From Triangularia verruculosa (lineage: Eukaryota > Ascomycota > Sordariomycetes > Sordariales > Podosporaceae): 64,000 nt of DNA. Below, one piece after another: positions 31,954 through 42,744 of this stretch. Location: positions 153,321 to 217,320 of the forward strand of contig MU863935.1 of NCBI GenBank assembly GCA_033296885.1. The letters are read 5' to 3'. Made by a program: the position numbers and the translations under genes. Within the stretch, counting starts at the first letter, position 1; each line of letters opens with the position of its first letter. A model generated the notes under the pieces. It worked only from the letters and a program-made list of their open reading frames with translations, did not search any database and was not told the DNA's origin.

Positions 31954-32940
31954 ATGCAACAGCCAAGCATTATCATCAAAACACGCGGTCAGCGAAAACG
32001 GAGCGTGGCGACGCGGCTTTTGAATGTGCATTGCTCGGGAACAGCACGTTCATCACCGAAGCCAGTTGATGGAGATCCAATACGGATAGTGTGTGTTTCC
32101 GACACCCACAATCATCAACCTGTTCTTCCGCCCGGGGATATCCTTATTCATGCAGGCGATCTGACTGAGAACGGGTCCTTTGATGAAGTTCAAGCTGGGC
32201 TTGACTGGCTCTCATCTCAACCCCACGCTCACAAAATCCTAATTGCAGGAAACCACGATTTGTTGCTTGATGAAGCGTTCCTGGCGCGGTATCCAGAACG
32301 CCGTTATGGGGAGACCAGAAGGACAAAAGCCGACTTGAACTGGGGGACAGTGACATACTTGGAGGACTCGACGATAACAATCACTGTTGCCGATAAAACA
32401 GCCTTGAATCAGGGGGAAGTTGCGGGAGGAGCGAAAGGGAGAAAACTTACCATATACGGAAGCCCTTACACACCAGTCTACACTCCGTCGGCATTCCAAT
32501 ACTCCCCTTCACCAGATTTCTGGTCAAACTCCAAACTCGGTGAATTGACACCCCAAAAGGACCTGATAGTAGTCACCCATGGGCCTCCCAAGTTCTATCT
32601 TGACCGAAGGGATTTCCACCGCGCCGGCTGCCCCTATTTGCTTCAAGAGATCAGCCGACTCCGCCCACGGCTTCACGTCTTTGGGCATATCCACGCCGCG
32701 TATGGCAAAGAGGAAGTGGCACTCGACAGTGTGCGAGAGGCGCACGACGACATCATGATCGGATGGGGCGGATGGTGGACAGTGGTATGGATGGCGATAC
32801 TGGTGGGTTGGACAAAGGCCAAGAGGGTCTCTGGATTCGGCAAGAGCGACGCGAGGAAAACGACAACATTCGTAAACGCTTCTGTTGTTGGAGGAATGGC
32901 AAACAGGTTGACTAATGAGGTTGTTGTGGTCGAGCTATGA
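31954..32940 (+). CDS. Calcineurin-like metallophosphoesterase
   Basis: Single exon, 328 residues. All metal-binding motifs are present in order: D50-T-H52 (CVSDTHNHQ), GD69 (HAGDLTENG), GNH101-D102, VVTHGPP near 207, and GHIH near 246. This is the class III / MPPED-type family of dinuclear metal phosphodiesterases or phosphatases, usual length 250-330. The N-terminal 40 residues are basic and Ser-rich, possibly a targeting or disordered region; a second in-frame ATG is not close, so the annotated start stands. A hydrophobic stretch near residues 270-290 (WWTVVWMAILVGWTKAKR) could be a membrane anchor, a feature seen in fungal members. Substrate unknown. Confidence 0.87.
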   Translation: MQQPSIIIKTRGQRKRSVATRLLNVHCSGTARSSPKPVDGDPIRIVCVSDTHNHQPVLPPGDILIHAGDLTENGSFDEVQAGLDWLSSQPHAHKILIAGNHDLLLDEAFLARYPERRYGETRRTKADLNWGTVTYLEDSTITITVADKTALNQGEVAGGAKGRKLTIYGSPYTPVYTPSAFQYSPSPDFWSNSKLGELTPQKDLIVVTHGPPKFYLDRRDFHRAGCPYLLQEISRLRPRLHVFGHIHAAYGKEEVALDSVREAHDDIMIGWGGWWTVVWMAILVGWTKAKRVSGFGKSDARKTTTFVNASVVGGMANRLTNEVVVVEL

Positions 32941-33240
32941 TCAGTGCCAGCACTGCCAGAGGCTGCAAAATGCTGCGCCATATCGTTCCGCGCCGTACCG
33001 AGAGGTCGGAATTGAAGCTCGGAGCCGAAGATATCTCGACGAGCTCGACTGCCTAGAGTATCAGAAGCTTGCATGCAGATGTTCATTGGCGACCACCGTT
33101 ATTGGTTATATCTCGGTGGCTTGATATGAGCCTTGTGACTGTCGTGAAGTTCGAGAGACCCAGCGGCACAAGTCATTACGGGGGAGGACTTCACGGGGCG
33201 CACTCTCATTTCAAGCATTGCCTCCACAGCCGAAGACCGG

Positions 33241-33440
33241 GATATTCGAGGAGACGAGCATTTCCGCGTCGGGGAAATTTTGGAGTCACGACAGGGAGGA
33301 AAGAGGCGGGAGGCCATGGTCAAGTAGGTGGGCAGGTTAAGGTATAGGCACAAGGACAACACTTGGGAACCCGCTGCGCATTTTGACCAATGTCCCTGAT
33401 ATTCTGCAGCAGTTCAAGTTCAACAAGAGGAAGGTATTTG
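33241..33440 (+). pseudogene. Degenerate chromodomain
   Basis: Plus-strand reading from 33241 gives DEHFRVGEILESRQGGKRRE then MVK, a TAG at 33325-33327 where chromodomains have Trp, then HKDNTWEPAAHFDQCP, and after a one-base frame change DILQQFKFNKRK. The pieces follow the order of a chromodomain (E-x-V-E-x-I-L ... Y-L-V-K-W ... N-T-W-E-P ... L-L-x-x-F). A stop (TGG to TAG) and a frameshift make it non-functional. It may be the tail of an old chromoviral integrase or of a host chromodomain gene; no integrase core is visible next to it. Confidence 0.6.
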
Positions 33441-33849
33441 TTGGAAAGACCAGCAGCTACCTACCGACGTATCTACAGTACCACGGGATGGAACGCTTAC
33501 AATAGGAGATTGAGAAGGTGTAGGGCGGACAATGTGCTGATTAAGGTGCAGATGTTCGATGTCCCGTCCAAAGTCGGTTAGGCGACACCAGTTATGATAC
33601 TAGATCTTCGATTTGACTTGGTCCAGTAATGCCCATGGAATATCTGCATATCAAGACAGCTATTTTGGACATTGCCCCAATCAAGATGAAAACGGGCAAC
33701 GCCCCAACTCCTGTGAAGGCCAATCTTACGAGGCAACACACCTCAGGCATTCATTGCAGTATCAGACACTGGACACCAGCAAGTTCTATTTCCGTTTTCC
33801 TGACTTAAGTACTCGTCGGTATGATCTCGGAGATGACATCCCTTGTCAG

Positions 33850-34288
33850 TCACGAGAAAGGATCCCGACGCAGATATTTGCCTTGAACAAGATCTGGATA
33901 CACCGCGCCCGTTGACGTCCATTCCAGTCCAAACAAATCGTTGGGATGCACGGTAACGATGCGGAACTCTCCCAAGGGTGGCCTGCCAGACTGCATTATC
34001 CAAACGAGGTCTCCATACTCGAGTGGGAACTTTCAACTGTTGTCAGTCTCCGGCAACGCCAACGAGAACGGCACGTCTTGTTCACATACCTCTTCTTTGT
34101 GCGAGTAAGGTCCAACGTAGGATCTCCTGTCGTCAATGTTGTCGGTATCAGAATCGCACTATGTACCATCAGCAATACGATTCGAAATTCTTTCCGGAAC
34201 CCCTGTGCCGGCAGCGAAGAGAATTCAGGCGCGAGTTACTAACCTTGACCTGCTCAGCAGCCGACTCTGCGCTCTCAGTTTCCGGCAT
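33850..34288 (-). CDS. Small hypothetical protein, 97 residues, three exons
   Basis: Exons 34288-34244, 34158-34090 and 34029-33850 join in phase over introns of 85 and 60 nt (donors GTTAGT and GTATGT; the second has a CTGAC branch site). The product starts MPETESAESAAEQVK, has an acidic middle (SDTDNIDDRRSYVG), and ends with a compact region: PLEYGDLVWIMQSGRPPLG, EFRIVTVHPNDLFGLEW and VYPDLVQGKYLRRDPFS. The strand-like pattern, with D-L-V-W and several Gly-Pro turns, suggests a small beta domain such as an SH3- or BAH-like fold. No known family comes to mind. The acceptor of exon 3 (GAAAG) was picked because the nearer CAG shifts the frame to a less protein-like reading. Confidence 0.5.
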
Positions 34289-34713
34289 CGCCAATGGAAT
34301 CCTCTACGTCTCGTAGGATGACTGTGATGGAACGCACTAAAGCGGCCTAAGAAGAGGCGAAGCGAAGGCACAGTTATTATGCAGCAGGTACACACACAGG
34401 TAGATGGATGCCCAAGATTTTCATAAGGCAGTCGTCGGTCTTGGCGTTTGCCTGGGACGAGCGGGCAGCGACCAAATCGGGCGCACACTTCATGCATGCA
34501 CAGTGGAACGTGGCCGTGATGTGGCCGCCCAAGTGTACCTTACCTAGGTAGCCAATCGCCACCCTCGAACTACTTTAAGGTACCTGTCTTAAATTGCCGC
34601 AGGAGACATCTTCTGAGCTGATAATTCTTCACGAAACCACCATCTTCATGATCATCAGTACTGAAGTTATCATTATGGTACTGGCTCATGCTCAGGTACT
34701 GTGAGGTCATATC
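34289..34713. other. Divergent intergenic region
   Basis: Promoter space shared by the 97-residue gene and the DUF6594 gene. No other feature seen. Confidence 0.4.
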
Positions 34714-35888
34714 ATGTTCGTAGCCGGTTCCTCGACAAAGCTCAAATGTAAGTTACCTTACCCACCTTCGGCAGCGGTGGCTTCCTCAGACGCTTACCTA
34801 CATCAATTTTGTCTAGTGGAGAGCTACAAGGCGGGCTATCCCCGTCTCGCGGCATTCTTGAATCTCGACAGAAACTTTGGCGTGTGGAAGCGTTTTGACT
34901 ATCTCCACGTCAGAAACTTGTTAGAGCTGCAGGATGAACTTAACGAGCTCGAGGCAGAGCTTAGAGCCATAGACGCTGCTGAGACCACTCGGCTTTATCT
35001 CTCGAGTCGACGACAAGATGGCAATTTCAACAGGAGACACGTACTATCACTGATCCGGCGCAAGTTAGAAGAATACGGTTGGTGAATCATGTGTGTAACC
35101 CAGTTAAGCCGAGACCCTACTAATATAACGTTTATTACCGTTAAGACAAACACGTTCTGCATTACCATCAGTTGATGTGTCTTCCCGAAGCGCAGGCGGC
35201 CCATCGACAAAGTCTGGCCCATTGGGTCGACGGAAACAAGCCTCTCGTCCGAGCCGAGAGCGCTTGCTTCCTGGAGAGTTTAGGAGACGATGACTTTGTA
35301 GCGCTTAACCCCCCCGATCCAGACAGAGCCATGCCGGAGATTGCCCTTGACTGGGCCGTCAGGACCTTTCCCAAGCTAGCATCAATCGTATGTAGCTTTG
35401 GTTTGCCCGCAATTCAAATCCGTTGTTTTCCTTTCTTATAGCATCATCACTAACCTAACTGTTTGTGATTCAGATATCATATACTCGGGACAGAACAGAC
35501 GACGATAACATCTTCCTCTTCCGCCACCGCACTTTAAGGTGGATAATTAAGTGTCTTATAGCGCTTATCATGCCGCTTTGGCTAGCCCTCCACGCGGCGG
35601 TGATGTTCAACCTATCAAACAATGCGAGCAGGGCCGTGGCGTATTCTGTCTTCACTCTGGCGACGTCGTTCCTCATCACGTTTGGTGCGAATTCGACTAA
35701 ATACAATCTTATATTGGCTCTTCTGACGTAAGTCCGACATTGCCTACCTACCTATCCTCAGCGTCCTATCACCCAGTTTTGTTACATCTGATTTGTTGAC
35801 ATTTTTTGCAACTAGGTACGCCGCTGTTCCCGCTGTTTTTCTGTCAGAGGACTCAGGGGTTAACAGAGCGACGAACGGCCCAGGCTAA
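34714..35888 (+). CDS. DUF6594-type membrane protein
   Basis: Five exons (34714-34747, 34817-35077, 35146-35387, 35474-35727, 35816-35888) give 287 residues. All four introns have GT-AG ends, and the second has the branch sequence CTACTAATATAAC. The layout matches fungal DUF6594 proteins: ESYKAGYPRLAAFLNLDRNF, then LLELQDELNELEAELRAIDA (coiled coil), HYHQLMCLPEAQAAHRQS, NKPLVRAESACFLE, and a C-terminal block of two or three membrane spans (CLIALIMPLWLALHAAVMF; VAYSVFTLATSFLITFG). The domain is widespread and multicopy in filamentous ascomycetes, often next to incompatibility-type genes, and has no proven function. The last exon, with the sequence YAAVPAVFLSED, completes the third hydrophobic stretch. 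Confidence 0.82.
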
Positions 35889-35969
35889 AAGAAAGAGATG
35901 ATTCCGGACAGATAAGAGGATGTACCTTACCTTACCCCCTAGGCATGCAGTGCGTACCAGAAATTTCTC

Positions 35970-38497
35970 CTAGGAAGGCCCCCACCGCAACTTTATCAAA
36001 ACATTCTTTCTCACCTCTTCCTGAAACTTCCAGCTTTCCTCGCGCTTCCTGTCCCTGTCGCGGCTTAAGCAGAACCCCACAGCCTCAGCAAATTGGCTTC
36101 CGGTGACGTGCCGCAGCTTGACGCATATCTTGTTGAGAAGAAAACCTCGCAGCTTCTCTGGGTCGCTGACGGTCCGAAAGTCCTTCTGTTCACTATCCAT
36201 GCTAGGTAAGAGCTTCCAGGAGCCGATCTCGAGTAGTAAGAGGCCCTAGGTAGTGTAACGTTAGAATCCACATACGTAAAGAGCGGCGAGGAGAAAAGGA
36301 GAGAAGGAGAGAAGGAGAGAAGAAGAAAACCCAACTTACCAAGGAATACAAGTCATGATGTCTCTCGTAGCGCATCGAGCGGCCCCATCGTTCAGGATGT
36401 CTATAAATATTGCTTGCTGAGTCGAAGTCGACTGTCGCGTATGTTTCTGCGTGCTCAGGCCGCGAGCAGTCAAAGTTGATAAGATACGGTTTCGAGAAGT
36501 CGTAGCACGGCCTTTCTTCCGTCTTCTTGGCCTCAGAATCCTGAATGCCGTTCAGGGTATAAAGCACGACATTATCTGACCTTATGGCTTTGTGAAACCA
36601 CCCGACCGAGTGCAGGCTCAGTAAGGCCCCGCAAAGCGCCTCCGCGAGCTTGTACCGAACCTCGAGGGGGACAAGTTTCGCCTTGCCGCCAATGACCTTC
36701 GATAGTTGGGTCGGTGGAGAAAGTTGCCGGGCGTCGTCGCTACCACCACCAATGGAAGGGAGAGCGTAAACTATTCCGAACCTGGGCCCGTGAAGATCCT
36801 CGTGCACGAATCCGATGCTGTGGTGGCAGCAAAAGTCGACCGACTTGGGCTCCCCCTGTAGAGCGGAAATGCGAGCGACCTGCTCACGTATGCGCGAGGA
36901 GCTCAAAGGGTCTGAGGCGTCATAATAGATGTACTCAACCAGCACCGGGGTGCCCTGCCTCTTCCCGAGGCGCAGGTGCTGCTTCGGAGCTGGCTTATCG
37001 TCGAACTGGACTCGAATGGCTAGATCTGACTCTTTTGACGCAAGATTCTCTTGGAGGAGGGTCAGCCTCATGGTGATCTTGTCTCGGAGGTCCTTGTTCG
37101 TGTCCCTGTTTAACCTGTGTCGCCAAGTGCCCAAGGTTTCAAGGTTCAGGCTTGCCACACAGTCGTCGATGAAGGAAACCAGGGCGTTCGAACGCTCCTT
37201 CAGGTTGCTAATCAGCTGCATGGCTTCCAGGTCCCCGATTGAAGATGTTGTCGCCGGTGCTCTCATCGACTCCTTCAAATCAGCAAGAAGCTGAAGCGCC
37301 CGGGCTTTCCCTTCTTGCGACAGAAACGGGAGCAATGATCCGGATTTGGTATTATCACGACCGTCGTCGCCGTCGTCAGATCGGATAAGATTCTGACCCA
37401 GGTTGCTGGCTGCTTTGGCCTGGTCAATGACATGTTCCACAACCTCAACATCCTGGAGCATCGATGGCGAGTCCCGGGTTGCCCATTTTAACAAAGACTG
37501 GGCGTTTTCTAGGTCAAGAGGCTTGAACAATCTGAGACGGAGGCTAAGAACTTGAAGCGATGTTTCATCTGAATATGAGCCCGGACCGCATGTCGTACCC
37601 ACGGACGAGTTGTGGTCTTGTGGACTCGCAGCTGTCAACCTGGAAAGTTGGATTGTGCCAGGAGCGCTGGCCGCAGAAAGGCAGACGTAAAGGGGCTGCT
37701 TTACCAGAGGTTTCTTGTCACCGGTGAGCCGAACCATTTGACGATGTAGGTTGAAGATGGAGACGCGTGAGTCCTCATCCAGCATCCTGCCCAGCTGCTC
37801 GATCAACACGGCGGTAAAAGACGACCAGTTGCGGTTGCCCTTGGGCGTCCAGCTGTCATGGACTGTTGCAGCAAGGAGTTCAATGCTGTATGGTGATTGG
37901 CCGCGCGCCGCCTGTCCAGCATGGCAGCAGTCAAGGAAGAGAGCCACATCACAGCCTGCTCCCATGAACTGGGGTTGGATAAGGGACCAGTCAACCGTGG
38001 GGCTGCCGCCTTTAGCGGTACTAGATGGCAATGTCAGACATAAAAGGAACGAAAATCGCCGGTGTTACAAGGTACCTGTAGGTCACTTACGCTGCCCAGA
38101 GATACGTGGACTTGTCATCTTTAGATGGTTGGTAGCCATGGCCACCGTAATACACAATGATGAGATTGTCCTCCCTTCCATAGCAATGGACAAACTGTGC
38201 GACAAAAAGATTAAGTCGCGATTGCGAATCCTGTGAGGGGATCTCGTATGTGTGGATCGCATAGTTGAACTGCTCGCTAAATAAAGCCTTGATGTCACTC
38301 GCTTGGGCTGAGATGATGGCGTCCTCCGGTTCCAAATCTTCCCACAGAAGGATGAGGACATTTACTGACTTGTATCGTTGGATACGACGTGGTCGGTATT
38401 GGGTTAGTTTTGTGGTCAAGAGTTGCTTCGACTGCTGCACTTGAACATGGTGGCTATTCGGCTCCATATCGGGGTGTTTTGCGTCTTGTTGATCCAT
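35970..38497 (-). CDS. Caspase-like (metacaspase) domain fused to a DUF7580-type pseudokinase
   Basis: Exons 38497-38091, 38020-36340 and 36245-35970 give 787 residues. N-terminal peptidase C14 domain: VNVLILLWEDLEPEDA, then the catalytic His in IIVYYGGH120-GYQP, and after the first intron the catalytic Cys in ALFLDCC168-HAGQA. Both dyad residues are intact. A middle helical region (about 300-480) resembles the N-terminal helices of prion-inhibition type proteins. The C-terminal part is kinase-like: YKLAEALCGALLSLHSVGWF, HKAIRSDNVVLY (HRD changed to HKA, so inactive), PYLINFDCSR in place of DFG, and HPERWG; the last exon supplies GLLLLEIGSWKLL. Fusion of a caspase-fold protease with a pseudokinase suggests a regulated protease, plausibly in cell death or allorecognition. 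That role is inference. It is transcribed head to head with the kinase-ankyrin gene. Confidence 0.85.
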
Positions 38498-38798
38498 AGG
38501 ATTTTTGATCAATAAGGTACAGGTAGGTTGGTTTGATTGAAAAGGTGGCAAACACTTCTGGTTGTACAATACAGAGTCCAGCCACCTCAGTGTTAACCCC
38601 GCCAAAAGCAATCTGCGGCTTAGCTATGTCTCACTCCAGCTTTCCAGCCACGATATCCGCCAGCCTATCGTTCAATGGGGACAACTTGGCTGCTACGCGT
38701 TTTCCTTCCCAGCTCCACACCAAATCCAATGTGAACCTGAACAAAGCAAATTCCACATACCTTACCTACCTAATAAGGTACCTTATTTTCTCTTCGCG
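38498..38798. promoter_or_regulatory. Shared divergent promoter, 301 bp
   Basis: The start codons of the caspase-pseudokinase gene (minus) and the kinase-ankyrin gene (plus) are 301 bases apart, so both promoters must lie here. Close to the plus-strand start there is an imperfect palindromic pair of motifs, CCTTACCTACCTAATAAGG and GGTACCTTA (38759-38785), which could be a binding site. Functional evidence is lacking. Confidence 0.5.
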
Positions 38799-41700
38799 AT
38801 GTCTGTTTCTTTCTGGCCAACCACGCGAACCGCAAGTGCGTGGTTGGAAGCCGGAACAAAACCCCAGCAACCAGACCTGAACACCAAGAACAACAATCCA
38901 TATCCTACCGCATCCATAACAGCGCTCGACTTCCTGGCTACACTTGCCAGCCCGTCCCTGGATATTTCCGACCCTATGCGCACCGGTGTGCACGGGTACC
39001 AACAAATTCACACTGCCGGGCGCGGCGGGTATGCCGTCGTCGAGGTCGGTACAGACGGCGAAGGCAAGATCGTCGCCGTAAAGCGTAGCAAGGTGCTGGA
39101 AGGGATTGCGCCGGGTAGGGCATTCGAACGGCGCGACGATAAGCTCTTCTGGCGGCATTTTGAACAACTGACTCTCGAGCTGCGAATTCTCCGCCACGCA
39201 CGGCTACACGCGCACGCCAACATCGTCACCCTGCTGGGCATCTGCATCGGCGACGTGAACGGCGCCATGGACCTGGGGCTGATTCTCGAATTTTCCACCC
39301 TTGGCTCGCTCAGATCGTGTCTGCTTGACATGCAAGAAAAGGGAAAGGGCTTTTCGGCCGCCGAAAGGCTAGGCATGGTCTTCCAGATCGCCCAGGGCTT
39401 GGAGGCTCTCCACGCAGCAAGCGTGTGCCACGGTGATATCAAGACGGAGAATACCCTTGTATTTCCCTGTCAAGGGGGCAGGCAGTGGCTTGTCAAGATC
39501 TCAGACTTTGGACAGTCAATTGTTCCTCCTTTCAGTGGGACCCGTGGACCTGTTCGCTTGCCCGTTGGCACTCCTCTGTTGAGTGCTCCGGAGCTGACAA
39601 AAAAGGGTTCACCTTTCTCCCTGAGACAGGCCGAGAGCCTTGTCATCGACGATGTGTTGCCAAGTGATGTATTCTCGTTTGGACTTCTGAGCTGGGAAGT
39701 GCTGAAGCTTGGGCGCAGGTACTTTGAACTGGCTTGGTTGGGTGATGATGATGATGGAAACAATGGTATGGACACAATGGTAGGCTTTCTCAACGACCTG
39801 CCGGTGAATGGGTTGCTGTCATATGGCCTCGATTTTGTTGGGAAACTGTCTGAGCTTTTGGGGCCTGAAGAAGCTGACTATCTGTGTTACCATGGGATCT
39901 GTGAGTTATTCAAAGGTTCGCTACAGGACAACCCCCAGTCACGAAAAAATATGGGAGGGCTTTTAAAAGTTTTAAGCGATATTCACCTTGAGAATGGCTT
40001 AGTGCTGCACGAACTCTTTCAAGACCCACCACCCCTTGCCGAAAACCTCGACTTGGCCCGTTCCTTCATCCGCCCTAAGGTGCTGTCTAAAACAGATGTT
40101 AGACAATCTCTCCACCCTGGTATAGAGCCCAAGAGCAATGTAGATGATTTTGATTTCTTCGAGGGGGCCTTGCCCGGGTGGACCTCCCAGACATCATTCT
40201 ATGATGTAAGTTTTGCCTTGGAAGGCGAGGCTCTTGGAACATTAATTAACTCACCACTCTCTCCAGATACGCGAGCTCAGTTCGTCACCAGGATTCAGCA
40301 TGCGGATAGTGGATGATCTTCCAGAGGAGTTGGAATTTCGCATACTGTTCGAACTGGAGAACCTTGCCAACAGAGATATCTCCTCGCATCTCAGACCAGA
40401 GGCCGCGGCCATGGCCCTCTCGGAATGCCATACCCTCGGATTCGGTGGTGATTATGACAGCAACAAAATCCTTCATTGGCTGCTCGAAGCATCCTTAAAA
40501 GGCTCGCACAAAGCCTCTGTTTGGTATCATCGCGTCTGTGAGGCCTTGGGATACCAGCCCGACCCTCGAAGCGAATGCCTCCTCAGTCATAATCTCGAAC
40601 AAATGCTCGCTGGGACGGAAACAGAATCATATCTTCTTCGCCGAATCCATTATTGCAGGAACAAAGAGATAGAAGGAATGCGGAAGTGTCTCGCGCGTGC
40701 AGGGATATCTGCAATATCCGAAATATCCAACTTGGATGTGGTTGAAATAGAGCTGTTCACTGAGATGGCTGTTGATGAGTTGGGCCCTCTGCACCTGGCA
40801 GCCTGGCTCGGGGACAACGACGCACTCGAAAAGTATTTAAAGCAAACCGCTTCAGATGCAGAATCTTACCTTGGGCTCAATGCAGCCCACTACGCCTGTC
40901 TGGGGGGCAATTTGTCGACCCTCAGGCTTCTTGCCAAATACGGCGTGCCTCTGACAACCCCCGCAAGCTACTTCCACCAGGTCACGCCGCTGCACATGGC
41001 CATCTTCTTCGAAGCTGAAGACATGCCTGCTGCCATTGACATTCTCCTGGAGCACGGAGCAGAGGTTGACGCACAAATCTCCGGCATGCTCAAATTGGAC
41101 CATCACGACATGAGATTGTGGGGAGCACCAATAACCTGGGCCACCACAGCCCGGAATATGCCCATGGTTCTCCTCCTTTTGGGGCACCTCCCCTCTAATT
41201 CCCCGCACCTTTGGTCTGCAGCTCAATCGGCTATCTTACACTGCTACTGGGAAATCTTGGAGGTCATTTTGCCGTCTATTGTTGACCTTTCGCCCTGGCA
41301 TGATGACGGGGACTATGGGCGATTCCTTTGGTGCGTTGACACCCTTCGACCGTTTGCCCACTGGATTGCTCATGGCGAGAAGCACATCGAGGCGATTCAA
41401 AAGACTGTGGCCGTTTGTGTACGACACAATCTCATTCAGCTCGAGATCACGGAGTATTGGGATGCGCGTATCCATTTGCTGCGGAATCTCATCCCAGCGT
41501 GTCGCACGCTAGAGGACTTTCATCTCATCAACGCGTTGCTCGAGGCCGCACCGAGAAGCTATTTGAAGTGGGATGGGTACGGAATGCTGGCCGGTGCGTT
41601 TGAGGTGGTAGCTCGCAGGGCTAGAAGCAACCATGCTTGGTATCATGTGCTACGGAAGATCGCGGATGCGTACGAAACGGTACGCGAAATGGTTGACTAC

Positions 41701-42744
41701 CCGGCCCGTCTCCTCCACAGGGCCACGACAATCGGCTCCACGATCGCTGTCCGGGTCATACTCGAAAAGGGCTTGGACATCAACACAGAAAAGCAGACGT
41801 TATATACTCTCTTGAATCGATGGCACCCCGGTGCGAGGGTCCGCTCGAGTGAACTGTTATTCATGATGGTCGACGAGTTTGGGTTCGATCTGACAAGCGA
41901 TGGGGGTGATTACCTCAAACAGGCGATATGCGCAACAGGCAGGGGTGATCTTATCATCGACCATCCTGAGAGGTTTAGCGGATACGCTGACTCGTTCTAC
42001 GTTGACATTCTCGATAGCTCGCTACGTGCCCAGTACATGCCGTTTCCTCTTCCCTCTGTGTACGACCCGGACGGCATTCTCAGTGTGAGTCGGCAGGAGA
42101 ATTGGCAACACTTCCGTTACCTCGTTGCAAATGCTCCCTTCTCGAAATACCTGAACTCGAGGCACGAGGGTTCGGGATATGTGCTCCTACACAAAGCCTC
42201 AGCCATGCTGCACCTTGACAGTGTACGACTCCTGTTGGATGCAGGGGCGGACGCCGAATTGCCTTTGATCTTTGCCGGACTGTCGCTGCTACCACTTCAG
42301 ATCGCTTGTCTGCAGGCAAGGCGCTTCTTCTATAGTGAAGAAATGGGAATAATGGGGAGTGAAGATTTGGTGGGGTTTCAGCGAAAATCTCAAGCTATTG
42401 AGGTAGCACATGAAATACTTCAATGGCATCTTGCGAGGGGAAATGACCACTTCCGCGGAATCACCCGACTACATCTTGCAGGACGAATGGGCATTGCATC
42501 AAATTTCTCGAATTTGGTGAGAGAAGGATATGGCGCAGAGGTGGAGGGATCTTGGCCCGGGGTTGGCAGGGATTCTACACCAAGTGATTTGTTATGGATA
42601 CCAATGGAGGAGGATACACAGTATGAGGCTGTGATGGAATGTTTGAGCTTGGGTCCTGAAGTAGAGGAGGTGATGCCCGTGGTTGTGATGGAGAACTTAA
42701 CGGAAGATGAGGACGATAACGATGGGGGGGAATTGGAACGATGA
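38799..42744 (+). CDS. Protein kinase-like domain fused to ankyrin repeats
   Basis: Exons 38799-40205 and 40267-42744 join in phase across a 61-nt intron (GTAAGT...CTCCAG), giving 1294 residues. Kinase-type motifs: glycine loop HTAGRGGYAVVEVG (71-84), VAVK95, CHGD213-IKTEN218, KISD236-FG, and SDVFSFGLLSWEVL. HRD is replaced by HGD, but Lys, catalytic Asp, Asn and the DFG Asp are kept, so activity is possible. The second exon has ankyrin-type repeats: GPLHLAAWLGDNDALEKYL, NAAHYACLGGNLSTLRLLAK, TPLHMAIFFEAEDMPAAIDI, and late in the protein LLHKASAMLHLDSVRLLLDA. The start Met at 38799 follows a divergent promoter; the frame is open upstream but outside normal gene spacing. Kinase plus ankyrin proteins of this kind are frequent in fungal accessory genomes and act in signalling; partners unknown. 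Confidence 0.85.
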
